This document shows positions 1 through 6,936 of a stretch of DNA of 27,354 bases, piece after piece. Source of the DNA: Anaerolineaceae bacterium UBA5311 (lineage in GTDB: Bacteria; Chloroflexota; Anaerolineae; Anaerolineales; Anaerolineaceae). A program made the translations under genes and the position numbers. A model generated the notes under the pieces. It was not told the origin of the DNA. It worked only from the letters and a program-made list of their open reading frames with translations, and did no database searches. Within the stretch, counting starts at the first letter, position 1. Each line of letters begins with the position of its first letter. The stretch lies in the NCBI GenBank assembly GCA_002411175.1, contig DHRN01000006.1, forward strand, positions 1 to 27,354, given 5' to 3'.

Positions 1-6
1 CCTGGT

Positions 7-32
7 CCCTGCTCCCTGCTCCCGGCTCCCCC
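7..32 (-). other. Potential G-quadruplex tract (minus strand)
   Basis: Four C-runs of at least three (7-9, 14-16, 21-23, 28-32) are separated by 4-nt loops, so the minus strand matches the canonical G3N(1-7) four-run pattern. The same pyrimidine phrase (TCCCTGTTCCC-like) recurs at 445-468, 7845-7876 and 8071-8095, in the last two cases directly after a family-D hairpin. Folding is inferred from pattern only. Confidence 0.5.
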
Positions 33-191
33 TTTAAATCTAAACACATTCATATTGAGAATTGCTGACTTCGTAAGGTTCTATACCTTTCAACCACAAC
101 GACTAATCAACTGTTTTGTTAAGATTCTTCGCAAAAGAGGCTCAGAATGACAGTCCGGTTGTCGGAATGGCAGTCAAAAGAACAAGACATC

Positions 192-267
192 AAAGGCAGG
201 CTGCCGCGCCCCCTTATCGTGACTCAAAAGTTCTTGCCTTCGACCTAACGGGGGCTCGCAGTGACGG
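192..267 (+). repeat. Family C 76-bp repeat, copy 1
   Basis: It begins AAAGGCAGGCTGCCGCGCCC and ends CGGGGGCTCGCAGTGACGG. It contains the small perfect palindrome GGCAG-G-CTGCC and complementary GCCCCC/GGGGGC ends. A second copy of the same length lies 152 bp downstream, and an inverted copy lies at 15303-15378 with GGCAG-T-CTGCC. Confidence 0.7.
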
Positions 268-343
268 ATCTGAAATTTGTCATTGCGAGCGAAGCGAAGC
301 AATTCGCAGTTTATCTTTTTGCTTGTACCCAAGGCAAGAGAAT

Positions 344-419
344 AAAGGCAGGCTGCCGCGCCCCCTCGTCGTTATTCAACGGCTCCTGCCATTCCAGTAA
401 CGGGGGCTCGCAGTGACGG
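344..419 (+). repeat. Family C 76-bp repeat, copy 2
   Basis: The length and both ends match copy 1 (192-267); the middle differs. The spacing between copies (152 bp) is twice the element length, and the interval holds a family-B arm, so this is a cluster of different elements, not a simple tandem array. Confidence 0.7.
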
Positions 420-444
420 GAACGAAAATGACAATTTCAAAGCT

Positions 445-468
445 CCCCGTTCCCTGTTCCCCGCTCCC
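445..468 (-). other. Potential G-quadruplex tract (minus strand)
   Basis: C-runs at 445-448, 452-454, 459-462 and 466-468 have 3-4 nt loops. The tract directly precedes the family-A element at 477. Confidence 0.45.
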
Positions 469-476
469 TGTTTCCT

Positions 477-567
477 GTCATCCTGAACGAAGTGACACAC
501 AGTGTACTTCGTAAGGATCTTACCCCTCCGACTAACGAGATTCTTCGCAAAAGAGGCTCAGAATGAC
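477..567 (+). repeat. Family A long inverted repeat, copy 1
   Basis: The left arm is GTCATCCTGAACGAAG and the right arm ends GCTCAGAATGAC, its imperfect reverse complement. Between them lie GGATCTT and AGATTCTTCGC inner arms. This copy carries the 18-nt insertion CACACAGTGTACTTCGTA in the left arm. The insertion converts ACGAAGTGACAC into one side of a new local hairpin (ACGAAGT...ACTTCGT). Confidence 0.75.
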
Positions 568-593
568 AGTCCGGTTGTCGAACAAATCCTCTC

Positions 594-649
594 ACCCCCT
601 TTAATTCCCCCTCTCCAGCAAAGCTGGACGCAAGCAGTAAAGAGGGGGT
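594..649 (+). repeat. Family D hairpin with nested insertion
   Basis: The frame is ACCCCCTTTAATTCCCCCTCT...AAAGAGGGGGT, which pairs CCCCCTCT with AGAGGGGG. A stretch of about 24 nt is inserted at the loop and begins with its own hairpin CCAGC-AAA-GCTGG, then GACGCAAGCAGT. The copy at 18584-18630 has the same insertion with a different small hairpin (CCCG-ATAG-CGGG), while 7803-7834, 8030-8060 and 18535-18566 lack it. Confidence 0.65.
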
Positions 650-686
650 GGTTGTCGCGCTCACTGCTCCATGTTCTCTATAAGCA

Positions 687-1520
687 TCAAAACAAGGCGC
701 TGCTCAGGTCAGAACGATATTGGCGGACTTCGGGATAGTCATCACTGAGCAATTCGAGCAAGCCCAGGTAAACAGCTCTAACCTGATCTCCGCGGAAGTG
801 TTTATCCTTCTTCAAAATCCCCAGCAGCCCGTCCAGGGCGATCAGAATCTTGCCCCTTTTTGCCATACGGATGGCGTTTCGAAACGCATTTTCGAGCGAG
901 TCTTCAAGGATTAGCCGGTCCAGGTCGGGCATCAGATATGCCTCAGCCAGCGGTCTTAACAATGCGGCAGCCTCAGATTCAGCGCTAACCGGGAAATGGC
1001 GCAAAATATCCAGCGCCGGAGCCGCCTTACCTTGAAACAGCAGCGCGCGCGCATAAGCCAATATACCTGCTGGCTCGCCGTGGCTCTCGATGATAAAGCG
1101 CTCCAGGGCTTCTTCAGCCTCGGCATATTCGCCCAGCAACAGCAGGCTTTTACCCTTCGCCAGCAGCAAACCACCGGTTTTAGGCATGATCCGGTCCACA
1201 AACATGCGCAGGTTCTTTTCGGAAAGCACGCCGGTATATTCAGCAATCATGCGACCATCGACAAAGGCTTTCAAGCCTGGTACGTTCTTGACTTTTAAGC
1301 GTTCTGCCAGTTTAACCTGGTCATCAACATCAATGCGCGCCAATCTAAAGCCGCCATCTGCCTCGCCAGCCAGTTGGGCGAGGGTCTGCGATTGCACACG
1401 GCAGGGGATGCACCAGGGCGCCCAAAGGTCCACCACCACGGGCGTCTGGGCAGAGTAATTGACCACTTCAAAGTCAAAAGTCTCTAAACTTACGTCGATA
1501 ATATTAGCTGGTGACATCAT
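687..1520 (-). CDS. Thioredoxin-domain protein with C-terminal TPR (YbbN/CnoX-like)
   Basis: The 277-aa protein starts with a thioredoxin fold: WAPWCIPC (active-site Cys37 and Cys40) and the cis-proline region NVPGLKAF near residue 83. The C-terminal half is helical and TPR-like (for example LLLLGEYAEAEEALERFI). This matches the YbbN/CnoX co-chaperone architecture. In E. coli YbbN the active site has lost one cysteine, whereas here both are present, so it may be a working oxidoreductase as well as a holdase. There is no signal peptide, so it should be cytoplasmic. Two adjacent ATG codons (1518-1520, 1515-1517) are possible starts; AGGA lies about 7 nt upstream. It is the last gene of a five-gene minus-strand run, 51 nt after the preceding small ORF. 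Its link to the envelope genes upstream may be only transcriptional. Confidence 0.88.
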   Translation of the reverse strand: MMSPANIIDVSLETFDFEVVNYSAQTPVVVDLWAPWCIPCRVQSQTLAQLAGEADGGFRLARIDVDDQVKLAERLKVKNVPGLKAFVDGRMIAEYTGVLSEKNLRMFVDRIMPKTGGLLLAKGKSLLLLGEYAEAEEALERFIIESHGEPAGILAYARALLFQGKAAPALDILRHFPVSAESEAAALLRPLAEAYLMPDLDRLILEDSLENAFRNAIRMAKRGKILIALDGLLGILKKDKHFRGDQVRAVYLGLLELLSDDYPEVRQYRSDLSSALF

Positions 1521-1571
1521 GGTAATCCTATTCTATCAGTAACAAGGCTCCAAATAAAGAAAAAAGTATCT

Positions 1572-1991
1572 TTATTCGTCGTCTCCTCCGGTCACTGCGG
1601 GTTGTTTCAGTTCGATCACCTCACCACGGTGGTTGACTACGATTTGAAACCCTACCATCCCTAAATACATGCGTACATCCTGGGGAAAGCCTTGTTGCTG
1701 CAGCTCCGCGAACTGTTTATCCCGGTTTTGGAACTGACTGCGAATAACCGCCATTGAAAAGATATCTTCCTGCCCCAGCATCTTCGCTGTCTGTTCTGCC
1801 AAAAAGTCTTCGTTACCCTCAATCCCTGCTGAAAGCTGATCCCACACTTGTTGGTCAACCACTTCGGCCGGGATATGGCGTTCGAAGCCATCATCATCAT
1901 ATACGTAGGTCGGTTCAGTGCCAACGAAAACCACCGGCAAAAGCCGTGATTGCGTGTCATAGACCAAATCCTCAAAAATCGCCTTTTTCAC
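1572..1991 (-). CDS. Conserved hypothetical protein, 139 aa
   Basis: I do not recognise a named family. The protein is acidic and soluble with no membrane segment or cysteine motif. It begins MKKAIFEDLVYD, has a Glu/Asp-rich first half (YVYDDDGFERHIPAEVVD) and a Gln-rich middle, and ends in GGDDE. The start is set at GTG 1989-1991 because AAGGAGT lies 5 nt upstream; a GTG two codons earlier (1995-1997) would fall inside that ribosome-binding site. It lies between a Tat-exported L,D-transpeptidase (60 nt upstream) and the thioredoxin-TPR gene (51 nt downstream), so it is probably cotranscribed. An isolated TATAAT on the minus strand (2024-2029) might supply an internal promoter, but no convincing -35 was found. 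Confidence 0.7.
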   Translation of the reverse strand: MKKAIFEDLVYDTQSRLLPVVFVGTEPTYVYDDDGFERHIPAEVVDQQVWDQLSAGIEGNEDFLAEQTAKMLGQEDIFSMAVIRSQFQNRDKQFAELQQQGFPQDVRMYLGMVGFQIVVNHRGEVIELKQPAVTGGDDE

Positions 1992-2051
1992 AGGCACTCC
2001 TTCCTTCTGTTAGGTTTGCCTAAATTATAGCTGACAAGTATTAGCGTTTGA

Positions 2052-3101
2052 TTAACTTCGCGGGGTATCGCCGTATCCGGTTACCACATCGACGCGTGTG
2101 CCTTCGGGTTCCGTATAGTAATATTGATCAAAAGGCACATTTGGGTTTGTCCAGCGATAGAGCCATTTCGCGTCAGGCGATTTCATGTTGATACAGCCGT
2201 TGCTCATCACATATCCCCAATTCGAATGCCAGTAAGCGCCATGGAACGCTACGCCTTCAAGCGTGATATAGGTCACCCAGGGAACTCCGGGCAGATCGTA
2301 GATGTTGGGGTTGCCCGGCTCGTTCACCATCCGCCTGCATGGTCGCTTGCGGTGGCTCATCCAACGTCCGACTGGCGTGGAGCCATCGATCAACCCCGAA
2401 GAAACCGGTGCTTCCCAGACTGGCTCATTAAATTCATATGCGCGTACGACCTGCGGTCCCAATTCCAACACGAGTCTCTTTTGATCCGCCGGGATTTCTG
2501 GTCTGATCGGCAAAACCTCCTCAGGCGTAATCCGGCGCATTGTATAAGCTTTGATGAAGTAAGAAACCCCACTCAGGTCGTCCCACAATTCATACCAGTG
2601 GGTGCCGTTTTCATCCGTGGTTTTAGCCTGGATCCAGAAGGTGTTTTCATAATAAAAAGTGCGATGGATATTGCGCACACCCGGTTTGGTATAGACCGGA
2701 ACGAGCGGGACGGTAATTTCACCCGCGCAGCCGCCTTCCGGAATCGGTCTGTGATCGATAGGGTTGGGGCGGTCATACACAGGCTGCACCCAGGCAGCTT
2801 CAATGTATTGACCCGGAGCGATTTCGTACCATCCCACCTTATTCCCAAGCGAATCTGTCGTCTCGATCAAATCTGAAATCGGCATTACATCGTCATAAAC
2901 GAGCATATCCAACGATTGTGCGAGATGATTCGGCTCAGTTTTCACCTGGAGTTTATAGCGTAAAATTCTTCCGAGGAGGGTGTTGGGCCACCAATTAATA
3001 AGCGCTGCGGAGGTTGGTTTTGGTTTGCTCATAAGCAGCCCAAGCGAGCCCAACCCTACAGACTTGATAAAGTCTCTGCGTGTTAGTTCAAATTTTTTCA
3101 T
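2052..3101 (-). CDS. L,D-transpeptidase (YkuD), Tat-exported
   Basis: The 349-aa protein has a twin-arginine signal (LTRRDFIKSVGLGSLGLL, residues 6-22), which suggests folded export or a lipid-independent membrane anchor. Two SH3-like stretches appear in the middle (around residues 80-200), with repeated Trp-Tyr-Glu patterns. The C-terminal YkuD domain carries HGAYWH (His287, His292) and SNGCIN with catalytic Cys303. L,D-transpeptidases form 3-3 peptidoglycan crosslinks or attach proteins to peptidoglycan. Its start codon lies 2 nt after the stop of the upstream transpeptidase, so translation is probably coupled. The two neighbouring transpeptidases use different export or anchoring modes. 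Confidence 0.9.
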   Translation of the reverse strand: MKKFELTRRDFIKSVGLGSLGLLMSKPKPTSAALINWWPNTLLGRILRYKLQVKTEPNHLAQSLDMLVYDDVMPISDLIETTDSLGNKVGWYEIAPGQYIEAAWVQPVYDRPNPIDHRPIPEGGCAGEITVPLVPVYTKPGVRNIHRTFYYENTFWIQAKTTDENGTHWYELWDDLSGVSYFIKAYTMRRITPEEVLPIRPEIPADQKRLVLELGPQVVRAYEFNEPVWEAPVSSGLIDGSTPVGRWMSHRKRPCRRMVNEPGNPNIYDLPGVPWVTYITLEGVAFHGAYWHSNWGYVMSNGCINMKSPDAKWLYRWTNPNVPFDQYYYTEPEGTRVDVVTGYGDTPRS

Positions 3102-3102
3102 G

Positions 3103-4179
3103 CTAATAGTGTACGTTAACCGGAATCCCTACAAAAGCCCAGTTGTACAACCAGCCGGCTTCGCTGGTTTCCATGTTCACACAACCACGGCTCATCGGGT
3201 TGCCAAAGTTACTGTGCCAATAGGTACCGTGAATTCCATATCCTTTATAAAAATACATAACGTAAGGCACATCGGGCAGGTAATAATCCAGCCCAGCCAT
3301 ATCGTCATACAGCAATTTTACCCAAACATAGAACGTCCCTGTTACGGTTGGAGTGTCGGGCAAGCCTGTTGATACCCAAAAAGAAGCCACGATTGAATCC
3401 CCTTCGTAAGCGTACAGCTTCTGCTCAGAAAGGTTGATATCAATCCATTTATCGCCCAAAGGCTCGATGCCAGGGGGGTTATCAGGTTCGGGCTCACCCG
3501 ACCACGGCGTGATCTCAACAATTGGAATCTCTTCCTCGGTAGGGGTTGCCGTGGGTGTTGGTGTGTTGGTCGGGGTTGGCGTGTGCGTGGGGGTCGGTGT
3601 ATTCGTCGCCGTAGGGGTGGGGGTGAAAGTAGGCGTGTTTGTCGATGTGGCTGTATTGGTTGGGGTCAGGCTGGGCTTAACCAGCTCAGTCCCTTCGTAT
3701 TTAATCAGGAACTGCTGACCAGCAACCGGTCTGTCCGGGATGATCCCGGTAGAGTATAAGCTAAAAATAACCAAAACTCCGATAAAGATCAACGGAACCA
3801 GCCAGGCAAGCCGACGCCTGGGTGCAGGCTTGATCGTTTCTTCTTTGACAGAAGGTGTTTCAATCGGTGGGGGTGGCTCTGAAGGTGCTGGTTCTTTCGT
3901 CCATTGAACGGCGGTCTCACTGCGCATGCGTTTACTCGCCCACACAAGCGCTTTTTGTGCTGTCGGATGATAGGGGTCTTTTTCAAGCACCTCACGCAGC
4001 AAGCGCGCACTCTCAGCCGGCTCGGATAAACCCGCCATGATCAATTTTGCATCGATCTGGTCGGGATCATGCGCTAAAACCTGGCTTGCAAGGGATTTTG
4101 CCTGCTCCGCATCGCCAGCCAATATTGCCTGTTTTGCCCGGATAACCAGGCTGTTGATGTGCTGTTCCTGCTCGCTCAT
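3103..4179 (-). CDS. L,D-transpeptidase (YkuD), membrane-anchored with Thr-Pro linker
   Basis: The 358-aa protein has a cytoplasmic helical, TPR-like N-terminus (residues 1-85), a Pro/Glu-rich stretch, one membrane segment (124-145, after RRR, so N-in/C-out), a Thr-Pro-Asn linker (about 170-215) and a YkuD domain with HGTYWH (His317, His322) and SRGCVN (Cys333). The linker probably spans from membrane to wall and may be O-glycosylated (inference). The cytoplasmic repeat domain on a wall crosslinking enzyme suggests coupling to an intracellular partner. It starts 17 nt after the amidase stop, and its own stop is 2 nt before the next transpeptidase. The ribosome-binding site is weak (AAGAAAA), in line with translational coupling. 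Confidence 0.9.
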   Translation of the reverse strand: MSEQEQHINSLVIRAKQAILAGDAEQAKSLASQVLAHDPDQIDAKLIMAGLSEPAESARLLREVLEKDPYHPTAQKALVWASKRMRSETAVQWTKEPAPSEPPPPIETPSVKEETIKPAPRRRLAWLVPLIFIGVLVIFSLYSTGIIPDRPVAGQQFLIKYEGTELVKPSLTPTNTATSTNTPTFTPTPTATNTPTPTHTPTPTNTPTPTATPTEEEIPIVEITPWSGEPEPDNPPGIEPLGDKWIDINLSEQKLYAYEGDSIVASFWVSTGLPDTPTVTGTFYVWVKLLYDDMAGLDYYLPDVPYVMYFYKGYGIHGTYWHSNFGNPMSRGCVNMETSEAGWLYNWAFVGIPVNVHY

Positions 4180-4196
4180 CGAATTTTCTTAGCCGA

Positions 4197-5186
4197 TCAA
4201 GGCTCCTTTATCTCTTCATTGTTCATGTAACAACTGATCCCTTCGGCAATCCCTTCTGCCAGGAGTTCGGGTCGGGTGGTTAAAATCTCCTGGTCCAGGT
4301 TCATAAAGCCTATTTCGATGATCCCAGCCGTGGTATACGGATTGATCTCACCGAAGGCATGGTAATCGGTCATGTCCGTTGTTACTGACTGGTAATGATA
4401 CCTTAATCCGGTGATCTTCGCATAACGATCCGACAAACATTGCACAAGCCTTGTGGAACTTTTATCAGCCAATTGGGAATAAGCCGCCGCGACTTTGAAT
4501 CCGGTCGCCGAGTCATTGATATAGTCACAGGAATCAGAATGGATTGAGAGCAGCAGCCCTGCCTGGTAGTTTTTGAGCCTTGAGTCGAATTCGTCCAACA
4601 ATTCAACCTCAAACCCCACGGCAATCAACTTTTGCTGCACATAGGTCGCCACATTGCTGTTAATCTCCAGTTCCGTCAGCCCGTTGGAGCAAACCGCACC
4701 GCTATCATGACCACGATGGCCAACCACGATCCCAATTTTGTTCGTCGGAAAGTCGTCTGGCAAGACTCCTTCCGCAATTTCTGTAAGGGTTAAGCCCTCA
4801 TCCTCTGCAAGATTAAGCGCCAGGCTGCCCGAGATGGCGCTTCCAGGCATCCATAACGAAAAGAGTGTTGCCACCACAACTCCCGCCATGACCACCGAGG
4901 AGATCGCCTGCCAGATCACATTAAATGCGCTTTTTGCTGATTTTTTATGCGAGGTTGGCAGTGTTGCCTGCTTTTCACTTTCCTGTTTGACACGCCAATT
5001 TTCAAAGGGATTGCTATTTCCCATCCCGTGGTTTTCTTGCCCCGAACCGCCTCCACTGGCAAGTATTTCCGGAGGTGTCCCTGGGGCGGTTTGCGGCGAA
5101 GGTTTACCAATGCTCTGCTCCTGGTGCCAGAAAATGCCGCTGCCAGGGTTTTCATCGTCGTCTATTTGATGCATTTGCTTTGACAT
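4197..5186 (-). CDS. N-acetylmuramoyl-L-alanine amidase (Amidase_3), membrane-anchored
   Basis: The 329-aa protein has a polar, Gly/Pro/Gln-rich cytoplasmic N-terminus, one membrane segment (about 90-115) and a C-terminal Amidase_3 domain. Expected zinc ligands are visible: His157 in VVGHRGHDSGA, a Glu in GLTELEIN (172 or 174) and His216 in LSIHSDSC; the catalytic Glu291 is in IIEIGFMN. These enzymes cleave the MurNAc to L-Ala bond of peptidoglycan. Start ATG 5184-5186 has AGGA 6 nt upstream. An open frame continues to 5345 but would overlap the divergent AMMECR1 gene and its promoter, so it is rejected. It heads the envelope operon, so hydrolase and two crosslinking enzymes would be coexpressed. 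Confidence 0.9.
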   Translation of the reverse strand: MSKQMHQIDDDENPGSGIFWHQEQSIGKPSPQTAPGTPPEILASGGGSGQENHGMGNSNPFENWRVKQESEKQATLPTSHKKSAKSAFNVIWQAISSVVMAGVVVATLFSLWMPGSAISGSLALNLAEDEGLTLTEIAEGVLPDDFPTNKIGIVVGHRGHDSGAVCSNGLTELEINSNVATYVQQKLIAVGFEVELLDEFDSRLKNYQAGLLLSIHSDSCDYINDSATGFKVAAAYSQLADKSSTRLVQCLSDRYAKITGLRYHYQSVTTDMTDYHAFGEINPYTTAGIIEIGFMNLDQEILTTRPELLAEGIAEGISCYMNNEEIKEP

Positions 5187-5210
5187 AATTGTTCCTGTGT
5201 AAAAATTAAT

Positions 5211-5239
5211 TAGGCAAACATGCCGAATATTTGTATAAT
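5211..5239 (+). promoter_or_regulatory. Predicted promoter of the AMMECR1-family gene
   Basis: -35 TAGGCA (4/6, 5211-5216), a 17-bp spacer and a perfect TATAAT (5234-5239), with transcription expected to start near 5246, about 35 nt before the ATG. Confidence 0.55.
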
Positions 5240-5262
5240 AGAGAATACTCAATTGGTCTGAA
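5235..5262 (-). promoter_or_regulatory. Predicted promoter of the amidase/transpeptidase operon
   Basis: On the minus strand, -35 TTCAGA (5257-5262) and -10 TATTAT (5235-5240) are 16 bp apart. The -10 box overlaps that of the divergent promoter on the plus strand (5234-5239), so the two would compete for polymerase. This is a pattern match only. Confidence 0.45.
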
Positions 5263-5280
5263 AGGAATGGTGCAAATCCT

Positions 5281-5850
5281 ATGCCAGCAAAACTCAGCCT
5301 GAATGAACAAGCACAATTGTTAACCATCGCGCGCGACGCAGTCAACGCGACCGCGCGGAATCAACCTCTAACCAGGCTCGACCCCGAAAAATATAGCCAT
5401 GTTCTCACTGCAAACGGCGCCAGCTTTGTTACCCTGACAATTAGCGGCATTCTGCGCGGCTGCATCGGCACACTGGAAGCTTACCAACCTCTGATCGTGG
5501 ATGTCCAAAAAAGAGCTTTGCAGGCTGCCAGCCAGGACCCTCGCTTTCATCCTGTCACGCCCGAAGAACTGGCGCAGATCAAAATTGAAGTTTCGAGGTT
5601 ATCTGCTCCCGAACCGGTGGATTACGACCACCCTCAGGAGTTGTTGACGCTGCTAATACCGGGTGAGGATGGCGTAATCATCTCTGAGGGGCATCGGCGG
5701 GCGACATTTTTACCCCAGGTCTGGGAAGATCTGCCCGACACAAAACAATTCCTCTCGCAGCTGTGCAGGAAAATGGGCTGCAGCCCCGATTTTTGGGAAC
5801 AGAAGAAACTTGATGTAGCCCGTTATCACGTGGAGGAATTTTCAGAATAA
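5281..5850 (+). CDS. AMMECR1-domain protein (AmmeMemoRadiSam system protein A type)
   Basis: The 189-aa length and the signature LRGCIGTLEA (residues 58-67) identify an AMMECR1 domain; ASQDPRFHPVTPEEL and EGHRRATFLPQVWE are further family-like blocks. The biochemical function of the family is not settled. In many prokaryotes it is encoded next to a Memo-like protein and a radical SAM enzyme; neither is in this window. No signal peptide or membrane segment is seen. AAAGGA lies 14 nt before the ATG, rather far, but no in-frame alternative start is better placed. It is transcribed divergently from the amidase operon and ends in a bidirectional hairpin shared with the convergent DUF4013 gene. Confidence 0.88.
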   Translation: MPAKLSLNEQAQLLTIARDAVNATARNQPLTRLDPEKYSHVLTANGASFVTLTISGILRGCIGTLEAYQPLIVDVQKRALQAASQDPRFHPVTPEELAQIKIEVSRLSAPEPVDYDHPQELLTLLIPGEDGVIISEGHRRATFLPQVWEDLPDTKQFLSQLCRKMGCSPDFWEQKKLDVARYHVEEFSE

Positions 5851-5852
5851 AA

Positions 5853-5876
5853 AAAGCGAAGATTTCTCCTCGCTTT
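5853..5876. terminator. Bidirectional intrinsic terminator
   Basis: AAAGCGA (5853-5859) and TCGCTTT (5870-5876) form a 7-bp stem with a 10-nt loop, preceded by A-rich and followed by T-rich sequence (CGTTTTC). It lies 3 bases past the AMMECR1 stop and 21 bases past the convergent DUF4013 stop, and suits both strands. Confidence 0.7.
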
Positions 5877-5896
5877 CGTTTTCTGTCATGAATCGC

Positions 5897-6550
5897 TTAT
5901 TGCTTCGTTTCTGAAGCTGCGTATGCCTGCCCTGCAAGGTGGGCAACAATCAGCTTGCTATAAGCGTAGGTGATGAAAGCGCCAACTATCAGCAACATTC
6001 CACCCAATGGAGCAATAAGGTCAGCAATAATTACACCAACAAAGACCAACAACCAGGCAGTAAAATTATTACCAAGCCGTTTGAAAAAGTTGCCCCACTC
6101 AAACCCGGCAGAAAATTTATCTTTTATTGCAAAATTCGCCATCATGATCGGTTCGAATAACGCGAGGAACAAACTGTAAATAAAGAAAAACGAACCGCCA
6201 CAGAACATAAATAGCATTGCGAGAACACCAATGCCATTACTATTATTGTTGGTGGCGTTGATCGCTATAAAAGGTACCATAATCAATCCAGCCACCAGCA
6301 AAACCGGCAGAAAATAGACCAAACCAATCAGGAAATATCGAAATCCAAGACCAAGATCTTCGCCAAAGTCGAGTATTGGCAGAGGACGGATCTCGTTATT
6401 TGCCACGTTTCTGGTAACGCGAAGAGTGTAGCCAATAAATACAAACGTGCCGATGACTGGAATCAGACTGATTAAAACAGGACCGATCAATTTGTTAAAC
6501 CAGTCTTCATCCTCGAAAATATAAGTAAAAGCTTTACCAAAATTCATCAT
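5897..6550 (-). CDS. DUF4013-family integral membrane protein
   Basis: The 217-aa protein begins MMNFGKAFTYIFEDEDWFNK, an opening typical of DUF4013 proteins, and has about four hydrophobic blocks (20-42, 73-98, 107-133, 164-197; the long ones may each hold two short helices). No catalytic motif is visible and the function is unknown. AGAGG lies 4 nt before the first ATG and 7 nt before the second (6545-6547), so the second may be the real start. It is 118 bp downstream of the PII-like pair and probably has its own promoter (minus-strand TATAAT, 6585-6590). Confidence 0.82.
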   Translation of the reverse strand: MMNFGKAFTYIFEDEDWFNKLIGPVLISLIPVIGTFVFIGYTLRVTRNVANNEIRPLPILDFGEDLGLGFRYFLIGLVYFLPVLLVAGLIMVPFIAINATNNNSNGIGVLAMLFMFCGGSFFFIYSLFLALFEPIMMANFAIKDKFSAGFEWGNFFKRLGNNFTAWLLVFVGVIIADLIAPLGGMLLIVGAFITYAYSKLIVAHLAGQAYAASETKQ

Positions 6551-6584
6551 ATAACCTCTTTATTTTAAAATGATTTTCAATCCT

Positions 6585-6590
6585 ATTATA
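6585..6590 (-). promoter_or_regulatory. Possible -10 box of the DUF4013 gene
   Basis: A perfect minus-strand TATAAT lies 35 nt before the start codons. The hexamer 17 bp upstream (GTGTTA) matches the -35 consensus at only three positions, so the promoter is tentative. Confidence 0.35.
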
Positions 6591-6668
6591 ACCTTCATAG
6601 GTAGATTAACACACTGCTGTGGATGCTTCATTGGTTAAGAACAGGTTGGTAAATGAAGCTGTGCGCAA

Positions 6669-6935
6669 TTAAAGCTGTCTGAAACCTTCCACTTCCAAAA
6701 CAAAAACTGTAGCTTGTTTTTCTTCGGAACTATCGGGAACTGTGGTATTTTCTTTTATGATCTCGAGCGCTTTTTCAACCCGGTCATCATCGACGCCGAT
6801 AATCAGGGTGCTGCGACCGCTGCGAAAAAACCCTCCGGTAGAGGCTATGAAAGTGACTCTGAATCTCTCATCAGTGAGTTTTTTAGAGACGTGGTCATTG
6901 TCTTCGTCTTTGATGATCGCCATAATCAACTTCAT
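6669..6935 (-). CDS. PII-like cyclic-di-AMP receptor (DUF970/DarA-PstA family)
   Basis: The 88-aa protein reads MKLIMAIIKDED..., then RVTFIASTGGFFRSGRST and LIIGVDDDRVEKALEIIKE, the hallmark blocks of the DarA/PstA (DUF970) family. These PII-like trimers bind c-di-AMP at subunit interfaces using the TGGF loop and the following Arg-x-Gly-x-x-Thr. It is somewhat shorter than firmicute PstA (about 109 aa), mostly in the loop after the helix. Start ATG 6933-6935 has GAGGAG 7 nt upstream; an in-frame TTG at 6950 is rejected because it would contain that site. The start is 1 nt after the stop of the upstream paralog, so the pair is coupled. No diadenylate cyclase is in the window. Confidence 0.87.
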   Translation of the reverse strand: MKLIMAIIKDEDNDHVSKKLTDERFRVTFIASTGGFFRSGRSTLIIGVDDDRVEKALEIIKENTTVPDSSEEKQATVFVLEVEGFRQL

Positions 6936-6936
6936 A

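Larger units (their letters stand above)
1..686. other. Gene-free repeat-rich intergenic block
   Basis: No credible gene is present. The block holds C-rich tracts (7-32 and 445-468), the right arm of a family-A inverted repeat (121-151), two 76-bp family-C repeats, a family-B arm (279-307, GTCATTGCGAGCGAAGC type), one complete family-A element and one family-D hairpin. Open frames here are translations of these repeats and recur, in the same words, in the other repeat blocks of the window, so they are not genes. The thioredoxin-TPR gene ends at 687, so the block is downstream of that operon. Confidence 0.85.

Noticed and set aside
116..664. Short open frames on both strands (94, 75 and 78 codons)
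   Set aside because: They are translations of the repeat families; the same peptide phrases recur at 7655-8138, 15035-15566 and 23787-24096.
2024..2029. TATAAT upstream of the 139-aa ORF as an internal promoter
   Set aside because: No acceptable -35 at 16-18 bp and the genes are closely spaced; noted only as a possibility.
3434..3718. Plus-strand Val-Gly repeat frame
   Set aside because: It is the antisense reading of the Thr-Pro linker of the transpeptidase.
5187..5345. Longer amidase start at 5345
   Set aside because: It would cover the divergent promoter and the start of the AMMECR1 gene; ATG 5184-5186 has a good ribosome-binding site.
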